From positions 1 through 14,656 of the forward strand of contig CAMDER010000024.1 in the NCBI GenBank assembly GCA_945896935.1: a stretch of DNA of 14,656 nt, in the 5' to 3' direction. Of the stretch, positions 6,463 to 14,156 are shown piece after piece (positions within the stretch are counted from its first letter, which is position 1; each line of letters begins with the position of its first letter). The translations under genes were made by a program, and so were the position numbers. This stretch comes from Bifidobacterium breve (GTDB lineage Bacteria; Actinomycetota; Acidimicrobiia; Acidimicrobiales; Ilumatobacteraceae). The notes beneath the pieces were generated by a model that did no database searches, had not been told where the DNA came from, and saw only the letters and a list, made by a program, of their open reading frames with translations.

Positions 6463-7620
6463 ATGAAAAGCATTCGCCAAACTGAACGTGTCTTACTTGG
6501 TGCCGTCTTTGCCATGGAAGCGGGTGGAAGTGTGATCTTTGCTTTAATGGGCAACTTGCAAGATGAGTTCGGTTTCAATGATGGTGGTCTTGGACTGATC
6601 GCCGCAGCAGGCTTCATGGCTTCTTTCGTGATGCAGATTCTGATTGCTCCTTATGCCGATCGCGGACATGCCAAACGTTTATTAATTATTGGAACAACTC
6701 TTGCTGTCGTTGGCAACGCACTCTTTGCTGGTGGATCATCGCTAATCATCTTCGTTTTAGCGCGATTAATTTCTGGCGCCGCGAGCGGATTGTTCTTGCC
6801 TCCAGCGCGTGCCCTGATGGCATCACTTGATGACGAAGGTGTTTCTGAACGACTTGGAGCGATGGGCGGCGCTGCATTGGCCGGATTTGTCACCGGGCCA
6901 GTCATCGGTGGTTTCTTGGTTGGACCGTTAGGTCTGCGCTGGCCCTTCATCATTTTTTCAATTGCCGCGCTCATTTCTCTTTTCATCGTGAGCACACAAC
7001 ACCTGCCAACACTTCCTTACTCAACTGATCGTCAACGGCTCGCTTTCGGACTCTTGAAACAACGTTCGGTTCTTGTGCCAATTTTGATGCTCTCTTCAAT
7101 CGCACTACCAGTCGGTATGTACGACGCACTTTGGGATCGCTTCCTCACCGACATTGGTGCGTCAGACATCGTGGTCGGACTCAGCCTTGCCGCATATGCA
7201 CTTCCGTTTGTTGTGCTGTCGCGTTTCGGTGGTCGACTCGCTGACCGCCGGGGCAAAGTGAGGGTGTCATTCATCTCGATGCTGTTTGTCGCTCCACTCA
7301 CCGCGCTCTACGGGTGGTTCACCGTTCCGCTCATTCCGATTCTGCTCGGCATGGTTGAATCGTGTGCACAAGCCGCTGGGGCACCAGCAGGTCAAGGCCT
7401 GCTAGCTGAAGGAGCACCCGAGGGTCGCGCTAGTGCCGCTCAGGGGCTCGCTGGCGCGTGCAATCAACTTCTGGCAGCAGTTGTCGCAATCTTGGCCACC
7501 TGGGGCTACGGACACGTCTCGCCTCCCACTTTGTTCACCATCGCCGGAGCATGCGTACTACTGATGGGTTCAGTTGCCCAAGTACTCGCTCGCAAACTCC
7601 CTGAGTTACACCCGGCTTAA
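6463..7620 (+). CDS. Major facilitator superfamily transporter (DHA1-like)
   Basis: The 385-residue product is almost wholly hydrophobic, consistent with 12 membrane helices. MFS motif A appears twice, degenerate in the first half (APYADRGHAKRL, 62-73) and canonical in the second (GGRLADRRGK, 256-265), the mark of the duplicated MFS fold. The GFVTGPVIGGFL stretch (141-152) resembles motif C of drug:H+ antiporters, suggesting proton-driven export. The substrate cannot be read from sequence. It begins 28 bp after the serine hydrolase stop, with no Shine-Dalgarno and no promoter seen between, so it is probably the last gene of the DAHP synthase operon. It ends just before a strong hairpin. Confidence 0.9.
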   Translation: MKSIRQTERVLLGAVFAMEAGGSVIFALMGNLQDEFGFNDGGLGLIAAAGFMASFVMQILIAPYADRGHAKRLLIIGTTLAVVGNALFAGGSSLIIFVLARLISGAASGLFLPPARALMASLDDEGVSERLGAMGGAALAGFVTGPVIGGFLVGPLGLRWPFIIFSIAALISLFIVSTQHLPTLPYSTDRQRLAFGLLKQRSVLVPILMLSSIALPVGMYDALWDRFLTDIGASDIVVGLSLAAYALPFVVLSRFGGRLADRRGKVRVSFISMLFVAPLTALYGWFTVPLIPILLGMVESCAQAAGAPAGQGLLAEGAPEGRASAAQGLAGACNQLLAAVVAILATWGYGHVSPPTLFTIAGACVLLMGSVAQVLARKLPELHPA

Positions 7621-7632
7621 AAAAAACTGTTT

Positions 7633-7664
7633 GCGAGAATGTGCGGTTTACCGCACATTCTCGC
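7633..7664. terminator. Bidirectional terminator between converging MFS and thiolase genes
   Basis: A perfect 14-bp stem (7633-7646 with 7651-7664; arm GCGAGAATGTGCGG) has the loop TTTA. On the minus strand it is followed after six bases by a run of eight T (7619-7626 read in reverse), ideal for ending the thiolase transcript. On the plus strand six T occur at 7684-7689, some 20 bases later, and can pair with the A-run to lengthen the structure. The minus-strand T-run overlaps the last two bases of the MFS stop codon. Confidence 0.88.
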
Positions 7665-7692
7665 CACCAGAAACACCAATTTGTTTTTTAGT

Positions 7693-8895
7693 TCAGCTCA
7701 TGCGCTCGATGATCATGGCTAGACCCTGGCCACCACCAACACACATGGTTTCCATGCCGACGTTCTTGTTGGTGGCCTGCAAGCCGTGAATCAATGTGGT
7801 CATGATGCGTGCACCAGTCATACCGAATGGGTGACCAAGTGCAATTGCTCCACCGTTGATATTGAGCTTGTCCATCGAAATTCCGAGGTGCTTGGCCGAC
7901 GGCAATACTTGCGCAGCAAATGCTTCGTTGATTTCAACCAAGTCGATGTCGTTGATACTCATGCCAGCACGCTTCATTGCTTGACGGCACGCTTCGACAG
8001 GTCCGAGTCCCATGATTTCGGGGTTCAACGATGACACACCGCTCGACACAAAACGTGCAAGTGGGGTCAAGCCCAATGCCTTGGCCTTGGTATCGCTCAT
8101 CACCATGACTGCTGCTGCGCCATCGTTCAACGGGCATGCGTTACCGGCAGTCACCTGGCCATCGGGTCGGAAAGCGGGCTTCAAACCAGCAAGACCTTCA
8201 AGGGTTGTTCCTTCGCGCGGGCAATCGTCTTTACTGACAACAGTTCCGTCTTCAAGAGTCAACGGTGAGATTTCAGCATCAAAGAAACCGTTTGACACGT
8301 TGGCACTCGCCAAGTCTTGGCTGCGCTTGGCGAACCAGTCCATGTCTTCGCGGCTCACGCCTTCAACTTCACGAACGTTCTCTGCGGTCTGACCCATCGC
8401 CATGTAGGCATCGGCCAAACCATCTTGCGGAGTCCATACTGGCTGACCACCAAGGGCGCGTAGTTTGGTGCGCTCGCCTGGACCCTTGAAGATGGGGTTC
8501 GGAGCAGTGTCGGCCGCGCCGAACTGGTAACGACTGACGGCTTCAACACCAGCAGCGATGAAACAATCGCCTTCGCCGGCCTTGATTGCGTGAGCAGCCA
8601 TACGAATGGTCTGCAACGACGATGAGCAGTAACGGTTCACGACAACGCCCGGTGCTTCTGGGATACCGGCCAACAACGCGACCATGCGACCCAAGTTGAA
8701 ACCAGCTTCGCCGGCGGGCTGACCAACACCAATGATGAGGTCTTCGATGTCAGAGCCTTTAACTGATGGAACTTTGGCCATCAAAGCACGAACAATTTGG
8801 GCGGCCATTTCATCGGTGCGCAATGACACCAATGAACCTTTATTGGCGCGGCCGATTGGACTGCGGGCGGTAGCAACAATGACTGCTTCGGGCAT
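7693..8895 (-). CDS. Acetyl-CoA C-acyltransferase (thiolase)
   Basis: Thiolases cleave 3-ketoacyl-CoA with CoA in beta-oxidation or run in reverse to condense acyl-CoAs. The 400-residue product is full length. Nucleophile C90 lies in VNRYCSSSLQT, N323 in the NEAFAAQ motif, H355 in GGAIALGHPFGMTGAR, and the second catalytic cysteine C385 in CVGGGQGLAMI. The C-terminal motif suits a degradative acyl-CoA thiolase, but chain length and direction cannot be fixed, so I give no symbol. It appears monocistronic, with no 3-hydroxyacyl-CoA dehydrogenase or enoyl-CoA hydratase beside it. Unlike several genes here it has a clear Shine-Dalgarno, AGGGGG at 8902-8907, six bases before the ATG. Confidence 0.95.
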   Translation of the reverse strand: MPEAVIVATARSPIGRANKGSLVSLRTDEMAAQIVRALMAKVPSVKGSDIEDLIIGVGQPAGEAGFNLGRMVALLAGIPEAPGVVVNRYCSSSLQTIRMAAHAIKAGEGDCFIAAGVEAVSRYQFGAADTAPNPIFKGPGERTKLRALGGQPVWTPQDGLADAYMAMGQTAENVREVEGVSREDMDWFAKRSQDLASANVSNGFFDAEISPLTLEDGTVVSKDDCPREGTTLEGLAGLKPAFRPDGQVTAGNACPLNDGAAAVMVMSDTKAKALGLTPLARFVSSGVSSLNPEIMGLGPVEACRQAMKRAGMSINDIDLVEINEAFAAQVLPSAKHLGISMDKLNINGGAIALGHPFGMTGARIMTTLIHGLQATNKNVGMETMCVGGGQGLAMIIERMS

Positions 8896-8937
8896 GGGGT
8901 TCCCCCTCGTTAAGGCACGTAATGTGCGGACTTCGTA

Positions 8938-8965
8938 AGCGTAGCGAAAGTTACTGAAGGGTCAC
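8938..8965 (-). promoter_or_regulatory. Weak candidate promoter for thiolase
   Basis: On the minus strand GTGACC (8960-8965) and TACGCT (8938-8943) are separated by 16 bp. This would give a leader of roughly 35 bases containing the Shine-Dalgarno. An imperfect inverted repeat (TTCG at 8932-8935 with CGAA at 8945-8948) overlaps the -10 and could be an operator. Both calls rest on motif resemblance alone. Confidence 0.3.
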
Positions 8966-8980
8966 ATATCGGTCGTATCG

Positions 8981-8999
8981 GGAAACCCCCAAAGTTTCC
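8981..8999 (-). terminator. Possible weak terminator after the histidine phosphatase
   Basis: GGAAAC (8981-8986) and GTTTCC (8994-8999) form a 6-bp stem with a 7-base loop about 30 bases beyond the phosphatase stop. There is no T-run, so it would be a weak or factor-assisted terminator at best. It is the only hairpin I see separating this operon from the co-directional thiolase gene. Confidence 0.25.
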
Positions 9000-9028
9000 G
9001 GTCACGACATTGAACTATTGAGTGGCAA

Positions 9029-9625
9029 CTACCTGGCAATTTCATTAAACGCGGTCAGCGCTACCCCATTGGACGAAACCGAGATCCGGGTGATCGAAGC
9101 CGTCGATAACTGGGTTTTCCACCCGACCGACGCATCCATTCCCAAAGCCCAAGCAACGGCCGACTTGATGGGCGATACATGCGACACCACTACCGCGGTT
9201 CGCCCATTCAGTCGTTGCACCAAATCGTCACAGGCCTCGGCAACTCGTCGCTGCACTTGATTGAGAGACTCACCTTGTGGGGCTGCGAAGTCATTGTCGT
9301 TTTTCCAATCGCGCCACACGTTCGATGGTACTTCTGCTTGACGCAGTCCTTCATAACTGCCGTAATCCAGTTCAATCCATCGTTCATCAATTTCGAATGA
9401 ACTTCCCACTCGATTGACAATTGCTGTCGCCGTTTGTCGTGCTCGCAACAATGGACTGCACACAAACATCGTGTCGGGCAATAACTCGGGTTGCAGATAA
9501 GCAGCAACCGCTTCGGCCTGAGCAAGCCCAACCTCATCCAGTGGATTATCAGTTCGGCCTTGCAAACGACCGGTTGCATTGAACTCGGTGCGTCCATGGC
9601 GAACGATAATGATTGAGCTGCTCAT
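9029..9625 (-). CDS. Histidine phosphatase superfamily protein (phosphoglycerate mutase-like)
   Basis: The 198-residue cytosolic product has the branch-1 catalytic core: RHG at 9-11 in IIVRHGRTEFN (phosphohistidine H10), R61 in SPLLRARQTA, E85 in WIELDYGSYEG and H149 in VVVSHVSPIK. These match GpmB/PhoE/CobC-type phosphatases; the substrate is not determined by motif. In mycobacteria a related domain fused to RNase H (Rv2228c) follows a zinc-ribbon gene (Rv2229c). Here the zinc-ribbon gene lies two genes upstream and no RNase H is present. The ATG overlaps the upstream stop by four bases (ATGA), implying coupled translation. Confidence 0.9.
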   Translation of the reverse strand: MSSSIIIVRHGRTEFNATGRLQGRTDNPLDEVGLAQAEAVAAYLQPELLPDTMFVCSPLLRARQTATAIVNRVGSSFEIDERWIELDYGSYEGLRQAEVPSNVWRDWKNDNDFAAPQGESLNQVQRRVAEACDDLVQRLNGRTAVVVSHVSPIKSAVAWALGMDASVGWKTQLSTASITRISVSSNGVALTAFNEIAR

Positions 9626-10095
9626 TCGGACAGTGTTCCCGACTTCAAGAAATTCTGACGACGCTCTGGTTCACCGAGGTGAAATTTCTTCCAGGCAAAA
9701 GCACACATCAACAATCCCGCTACTTCAAAACCAATATTCAGCATTCCCCGATCGACAACGGGAAGTCGATCACCCGAAAAAGAAAGACCGGTGAACGGCC
9801 ACCAAAAAACTTGAGTGTTATTGAATGCCCCATCGTAAATGAGATGCAAAAACATTCCGATCGGAATTGCCAACAGTCGTTTACGAATCGGCCGTCGCCC
9901 TATTGTCGCCAACATCACTGTCACCAACACCGCCACACTTGCAGTTACTGAATGAAATCCGCGAGCACCACCCCAAATTCCGTCAATGGCGTCGGGCAAT
10001 AACGCGCCGATCACCAATGTTCGATGGTCAAATGCTGGGTCGCGAAAAACAAACCAGACTGACAAAACAGCAGTACCGATAAACCAGAAAAACAT
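9622..10095 (-). CDS. Membrane protein of the YdjM / DUF457 (metal-dependent hydrolase-like) type
   Basis: The 157-residue product has about four hydrophobic segments (around 3-17, 50-65, 74-88 and 118-134). Polar residues in or beside them recall the YdjM/DUF457 family: LLPDAID (33-39), HS (48-49), HLIYDG (84-89) and FWWPF (97-101). These Asp and His residues could bind a metal, but the biochemical role of the family is not established. I chose ATG 10095, which follows the zinc-ribbon stop by two bases; the longer frame from GTG 10131 would overlap that gene by 34 bases and add a non-hydrophobic lead of 12 residues. The 3' end overlaps the phosphatase start by four bases. Confidence 0.65.
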   Translation of the reverse strand: MFFWFIGTAVLSVWFVFRDPAFDHRTLVIGALLPDAIDGIWGGARGFHSVTASVAVLVTVMLATIGRRPIRKRLLAIPIGMFLHLIYDGAFNNTQVFWWPFTGLSFSGDRLPVVDRGMLNIGFEVAGLLMCAFAWKKFHLGEPERRQNFLKSGTLSE

Positions 10096-10097
10096 TG

Positions 10098-10802
10098 TTA
10101 TCGGACAAGCAGCCGATTGCAGTTTGGGCACTCAGCAACTTGGTCGATTGGCAAGCGCTTGATGATGTCAAGTTCTGACACCGAAATATCCATATGGCAA
10201 CCACCGCATACCCCATGTTGAATAACGGCCACAGCGATTCCCTTATACGAAGCCCGCAAGCGGTCGTAAGTAGCGATGTCAGCATCAGCGATCGGAAGCA
10301 CCACTTCGGCGCGCCGGACCAACAGCACAGTTATTTCGTCGCTCTTAGCCGCCGCTGCTTGGGTCAACGCGTGAGCGGTCGTTGCTTCAACTTCTACGGC
10401 GCGACTTTCGGTGTCAACTGTCTTGCGCACATCTTCGTCGACCGAAGCACTTGATTCCAATAACAGCAATCCACGATCATCGAGTTCATTGCGTTCGGCG
10501 GCCAGCGTTTGCATCTCGTTTTGTAATGCTTCGGCTTCGCGAGGAGCAATGATCGTCTTCATCTGGCGCTCAAGTTTGGCACGATGGGCATCAATCTCTA
10601 CCGACTTTTTTTCAATAACCGCAAGCTCTGTTTCCATCGTTGACTGCTCACGGCGCAAATTGTCACGCGATGAACGCACATGAGCTAAATCGGACTGCGC
10701 TTGAGCGTGATGCGTGCGCTCTGGCAATTTTTCCAGCGCAACTTTGGCCTGTTCGATGGCCGTATCAACCTTTTGCAGTTCGTGCAGCGCTTTGACATCC
10801 AT
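10098..10802 (-). CDS. Coiled-coil protein with C-terminal C4 zinc ribbon (DUF164 / zf-RING_7)
   Basis: With ATG 10802 the product has 234 residues. Residues 5-165 are charged and alanine-rich with heptad character, predicting a long helical hairpin. The C-terminus carries two CxxC pairs, C199/C202 (CGGCH) and C225/C228 (CPNC), a zinc ribbon of the zf-RING_7 type. Homologues such as M. tuberculosis Rv2229c and the Helicobacter HP0958 family bind nucleic acid or act as chaperone-like factors; the role in actinobacteria is not settled. I prefer ATG 10802 to TTG 10832, which would overlap the PBP stop and adds ten residues not typical of the family. TACAGT ends seven bases before this ATG, so the gene may have its own leaderless start in addition to read-through. 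Confidence 0.88.
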   Translation of the reverse strand: MDVKALHELQKVDTAIEQAKVALEKLPERTHHAQAQSDLAHVRSSRDNLRREQSTMETELAVIEKKSVEIDAHRAKLERQMKTIIAPREAEALQNEMQTLAAERNELDDRGLLLLESSASVDEDVRKTVDTESRAVEVEATTAHALTQAAAAKSDEITVLLVRRAEVVLPIADADIATYDRLRASYKGIAVAVIQHGVCGGCHMDISVSELDIIKRLPIDQVAECPNCNRLLVR

Positions 10803-10809
10803 AACGATG

Positions 10810-10815
10810 ACTGTA
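10810..10815 (-). promoter_or_regulatory. Candidate internal -10 box for the zinc-ribbon gene
   Basis: TACAGT on the minus strand fits TANNNT and ends seven bases before the ATG at 10802. It lies in the 23-bp gap after the PBP stop codon. It could provide separate expression of the three downstream genes. No -35 was identified. Confidence 0.35.
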
Positions 10816-10825
10816 TGCCCTCGGG

Positions 10826-13111
10826 CTAGCAACTTCCCACCGTGTAGAGCGCTGGATCAATAGTGGGCACCGGCCAGGTCGGGTCGACGACCCCTCGTGG
10901 CACCGTGGTATTGAGATCGGTGATCACACCTGGGATGGGCGGTACCAGCGTTGTTGAGGTGGTGGACGTCGTCGTGCTCGTTGTCGTTGTCGGCACCGTG
11001 GTCGCCGTCGGGTCAGCGGGGACAGTCTCAGTCGGGGTTGATGTTTGGGTTGGCGGGGCTGTGATCGGGGTTAAACAATCATTTCCCGGCAAGTACAGAC
11101 GCATCGAAGCCCGTGTATTAGCTGGCGGTGTCGGGAAAAAGGTTGCGGGCTGGCCGACGAGAGCTGCGTCCATCGCTGCTTTCCAAATGCGTGACGGGAA
11201 GGTTCCGCCCACGACGTTGTCAACACCGACAGCCAAGAATTCAGGAATATTGACCATCGGCAAATACTTATCGGGATGACCCACCCACACTGCCGTCACT
11301 AGTTCTGGAGTAAACCCGACCATCCACGAGTTCGTGTTGTTGTCTTGTGTGCCGGTCTTTGCGGCCGCGACGCGACCTTCGAGTGCGCTGCGGCGAGCAG
11401 TGCCCGAAATCAAAACTCCCGCCATGATGTTCGTCGTCTTGGCGGCAGCCTCAGGTGTCAACACTGCCACGCCATCATCTTGATGTTGGTAGAGCACTGA
11501 TCCGTCGGCTCCAGAAATACTTTCGATGTAATACGGATCCATGTGCAGTCCGTTGTTCGCCAATGTCTGCGCCCCAGACGCCATGTCAAGAGGACTCATC
11601 TCGTTGGCCCCAGTCGCAAACGATGCATACGGACGCAACGGCTCGCGCTCGGCCGGATTGCGCTCTGGGTACAGATACAAGTTGTGCGCCATGCGGTAGG
11701 TGGTATCGACGACACGGTCAAGGCCAACCATCTGTGAAAGGCGTCCAAATGCGCAGTTAATTGAATACCACGTCATCTCGTCGACTGGTCCGAGGGGTCG
11801 ACTCACACCTTGTTCAACAACAAAAGGATTCTCTGGATCGTCAGGGTTTGGCAACGTACATGGCAAAGTTCCGTCGAGAAGATCATCGTTCTGCACACCC
11901 GCCTGAACCGCTGCGGCCAAAATAAACATCTTGATACTTGAACCAGTCTGACGTGGAGCAAGCGCCATATTCACTTCGTTACGACCCGCAACAAATGGTT
12001 TACCTCCGACCATGGCTCGCACGGCACCTGTCTTGCTGTCCAACGACACAATGGCTGTTTCAATTCCTGCTGTATTTACCGGCAGTTGAGTGGCCCGCGC
12101 GTTCTCGGCTGCAGTTTGCGCAATTGGGTCAAGTGTTGTGTAAATACTCAAGCCACCGCGGAAGAGTTTGTTGTACCGCTCTTGATAGGTCTCGCCTAAA
12201 AGATTGCTCTTGTTCAACAAATACGACTTCACTTCTTCGCTGAAATGGGTTCGAGTGATTTTCTTTTCGGCGATCGTCTGCACGACTTCTGGGATCTGCC
12301 AACTATTAGTGCATTGGGCAATCACTGTTGAATCCTCGGGTGGATCGAGACACACCTTGATGGAGTTCGCTTCAGGAGCCTCCATCAGTCCAACATCAGC
12401 GACAGCATCAAGGGCTTCGCCAAATCGACGCTTACTTTGTTGCGGTCGACGAATCGGGTCATAACTGCTGGGTGCCTGAATGAGGCCCGCTAAGAAAGTT
12501 CCTTCAACCAAAGTGAGGTCTTCAACCTTCTTGCCGAAGTACACCTCGGAAGCGGCCTGAATTCCGTAGGTGTTATTTCCGAAATAAATTGTGTTGAGAT
12601 ACCGCTCAAGAATTTCGTCTTTCGTTCGTTCTTTTTCCAGACGTAACGCATAGATAATTTGCAACAACTTGTAGCGACCGTCGCGTTCGAGACCACCGAG
12701 GTATTCAACCTTCACAACTTGTTGGGTAATTGTTGATGCACCTTGGCGTGCTCCACCTTCAAAGTTTGACAACGTCGCCCGAAAGAGGCCGCGGATGTTG
12801 ACACCGTGGTGGTTATAGAACTCCCGATCTTCGACCGCAAGAACCGCCTGGATCACCGGTTGCGGAATCTGGCTAATAAGAACCGGCTGACTGTTCTCAA
12901 GTTCGTAGGCCGCGATTTCGTTGCCGGCTCGGTCGTATACATACGTTCTTTTGGCGATTCCCTCCCACGGGGGAAGTGCCACGGGGGTTTCAACATGCGC
13001 ATTGACAACTTTCCAGAGACGTGGAGCTACTCCGACGACTGCCGCCGTTATCACAAGTGCTCCCGCCACAACGACGATGCACAACCGCATCCACCAGGAG
13101 ATCATTCGCAC
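10826..13111 (-). CDS. Class A penicillin-binding protein (transglycosylase/transpeptidase)
   Basis: This bifunctional enzyme polymerises and cross-links peptidoglycan outside the membrane. The 761-residue product has a membrane anchor at about 9-30 and a GT51 glycosyltransferase domain at 55-230, with E94 in VEDREFYNHHG, GASTITQQ (124-131) and KDEILERYLNTIYFG (164-178). The transpeptidase domain (about 345-650) has S391-K394 (TGSSIKMF), S450-N452 (SIN) and K585-G587 (KTG). A Thr/Pro/Ser-rich tail follows from about 681, ending in a terminal cysteine. Six extracytoplasmic cysteines (254, 267, 418, 453, 679, 761) could form three disulfides. The start may be GTG 13111 or ATG 13105; neither has a Shine-Dalgarno. 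It is first in a four-gene operon. Confidence 0.96.
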   Translation of the reverse strand: MRMISWWMRLCIVVVAGALVITAAVVGVAPRLWKVVNAHVETPVALPPWEGIAKRTYVYDRAGNEIAAYELENSQPVLISQIPQPVIQAVLAVEDREFYNHHGVNIRGLFRATLSNFEGGARQGASTITQQVVKVEYLGGLERDGRYKLLQIIYALRLEKERTKDEILERYLNTIYFGNNTYGIQAASEVYFGKKVEDLTLVEGTFLAGLIQAPSSYDPIRRPQQSKRRFGEALDAVADVGLMEAPEANSIKVCLDPPEDSTVIAQCTNSWQIPEVVQTIAEKKITRTHFSEEVKSYLLNKSNLLGETYQERYNKLFRGGLSIYTTLDPIAQTAAENARATQLPVNTAGIETAIVSLDSKTGAVRAMVGGKPFVAGRNEVNMALAPRQTGSSIKMFILAAAVQAGVQNDDLLDGTLPCTLPNPDDPENPFVVEQGVSRPLGPVDEMTWYSINCAFGRLSQMVGLDRVVDTTYRMAHNLYLYPERNPAEREPLRPYASFATGANEMSPLDMASGAQTLANNGLHMDPYYIESISGADGSVLYQHQDDGVAVLTPEAAAKTTNIMAGVLISGTARRSALEGRVAAAKTGTQDNNTNSWMVGFTPELVTAVWVGHPDKYLPMVNIPEFLAVGVDNVVGGTFPSRIWKAAMDAALVGQPATFFPTPPANTRASMRLYLPGNDCLTPITAPPTQTSTPTETVPADPTATTVPTTTTSTTTSTTSTTLVPPIPGVITDLNTTVPRGVVDPTWPVPTIDPALYTVGSC
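10937..11071 (-). repeat. Thr/Pro-rich low-complexity tail of the PBP
   Basis: Residues 681-725 of the PBP are almost only Thr, Pro, Ser, Ala and Val, with TTTTSTTTSTTSTT at 708-721, coded by slightly varied ACN codons. Such tails are common in exported proteins of Acidimicrobiia and probably act as flexible, possibly glycosylated wall-spanning linkers. The DNA is prone to slippage, so length may vary between strains. Confidence 0.8.
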
Positions 13112-13120
13112 AACAGTTCT

Positions 13121-13171
13121 ACGGTAGTTCTCGGTTCGGGCTGAGCAGCGTCACCCTCGACGCACTACCGT
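13121..13171. promoter_or_regulatory. Divergent promoters of PBP and LLM genes with mirrored TACCGT boxes
   Basis: ACGGTAGT (13121-13128) and ACTACCGT (13164-13171) are a perfect 8-bp inverted repeat 35 bp apart. Each contains TACCGT read outward. The plus copy (13166-13171) ends seven bases before the LLM ATG at 13179. The minus copy (13121-13126) ends nine bases before the PBP GTG at 13111. Both fit TANNNT -10 boxes of leaderless genes; alternatively the repeat may bind a shared regulator. The whole gap between the two genes is 67 bp. Confidence 0.45.
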
Positions 13172-13178
13172 TTCATTC

Positions 13179-14141
13179 ATGACTTCTACTTCTGCCGTGT
13201 CTCCTTCTGGCCATCGTCCCTTCCGATTCGGAGTGCAAGCCTCACAAGCCAATACGCGCGACTTATGGGTTGACCTCGCCCATCGCTGCGAAGACCAGGG
13301 CTATTCGTGCCTCACGATGCCCGATCACTTTGACGATCAGCTAGCTCCGGTTCCGGCGCTCATGACCGCAGCCAATGTCACCACCGATCTCCGCATTGGT
13401 GCTTTGGTGTGGGACAACGACTACAAGCACCCCGCAGTTCTTGCCAAAGAATTAGCCACGATGGACGTGTTATCTGAAGGGCGCCTCGAGCTGGGCATCG
13501 GCGCCGGATGGATGATCAGTGATTACGAGCAGATGGGCATCCCCTATGACTCGGCCAAAGTTCGCATCGACCGTTTCGTTGAAGGGCTCAAGGTCATTAA
13601 GGGCGCAATGGCCGAAGGTCCCTTTTCGTTTTCGGGCGACCACTACACAATCACCAACTACAACGGAACTCCCAAGCCCATACAGGCTCCGTGTCCACCG
13701 ATCCTGATTGGCGGTGGCGGCAAGCGCGTGTTGTCGATTGCTGCTCGCGAAGCTGACATTGTTGGCATCAACGCCACTATGTCGGAGGGAGTTGTTGGCC
13801 TACACACTTTCAGCACCATGACCGCCGAATCTGTTGACGAGAAAGTTGCCATCGTCCGCGAGGCAGCTGGCGCTCGCTTTAACGATATTGAGATGAACAT
13901 TCGGGCATTTTTGGTCAGCATTACCGACGACGCGAAACAAGCGGCTTCTGGGATCGCCACAATGCTTGGCGTTGAACAGCAGATGGTTGAACAATCACCT
14001 TTCGCTCTTGTTGGGCCAACGAGCAAGCTGATTGAAGACTTGCTCGAACGACGAGAACGATGGGGCTTCACGTACATCATCGTTGGTGCCGAAGATGTTG
14101 ACGCGTTCGCTCCAGTTGTTGCTGCTCTCAACGGGAAGTAA
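13179..14141 (+). CDS. LLM-class F420-dependent oxidoreductase
   Basis: The 320-residue product is a luciferase-like (TIM-barrel) oxidoreductase. Diagnostic stretches are RFGVQASQANTRDLW (16-30), LTMPDHFDDQLAP (45-57), LRIGALVWDNDYKHPAVLAKE (71-91), the signature GRLELGIGAGWMISDYEQMGI (101-121) and PILIGGGGKRVLSIAAREADIVG (residues about 174-196). It closely fits the mycobacterial MSMEG_2516-type group expected to use coenzyme F420, so hydride transfer to or from F420 is likely, though the substrate is unknown. No Shine-Dalgarno precedes the ATG, and TACCGT lies seven bases upstream, suggesting a leaderless mRNA. The next gene starts 15 bases after the stop, on the same strand. Confidence 0.93.
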   Translation: MTSTSAVSPSGHRPFRFGVQASQANTRDLWVDLAHRCEDQGYSCLTMPDHFDDQLAPVPALMTAANVTTDLRIGALVWDNDYKHPAVLAKELATMDVLSEGRLELGIGAGWMISDYEQMGIPYDSAKVRIDRFVEGLKVIKGAMAEGPFSFSGDHYTITNYNGTPKPIQAPCPPILIGGGGKRVLSIAAREADIVGINATMSEGVVGLHTFSTMTAESVDEKVAIVREAAGARFNDIEMNIRAFLVSITDDAKQAASGIATMLGVEQQMVEQSPFALVGPTSKLIEDLLERRERWGFTYIIVGAEDVDAFAPVVAALNGK

Positions 14142-14156
14142 GACGGAATCATCCAC

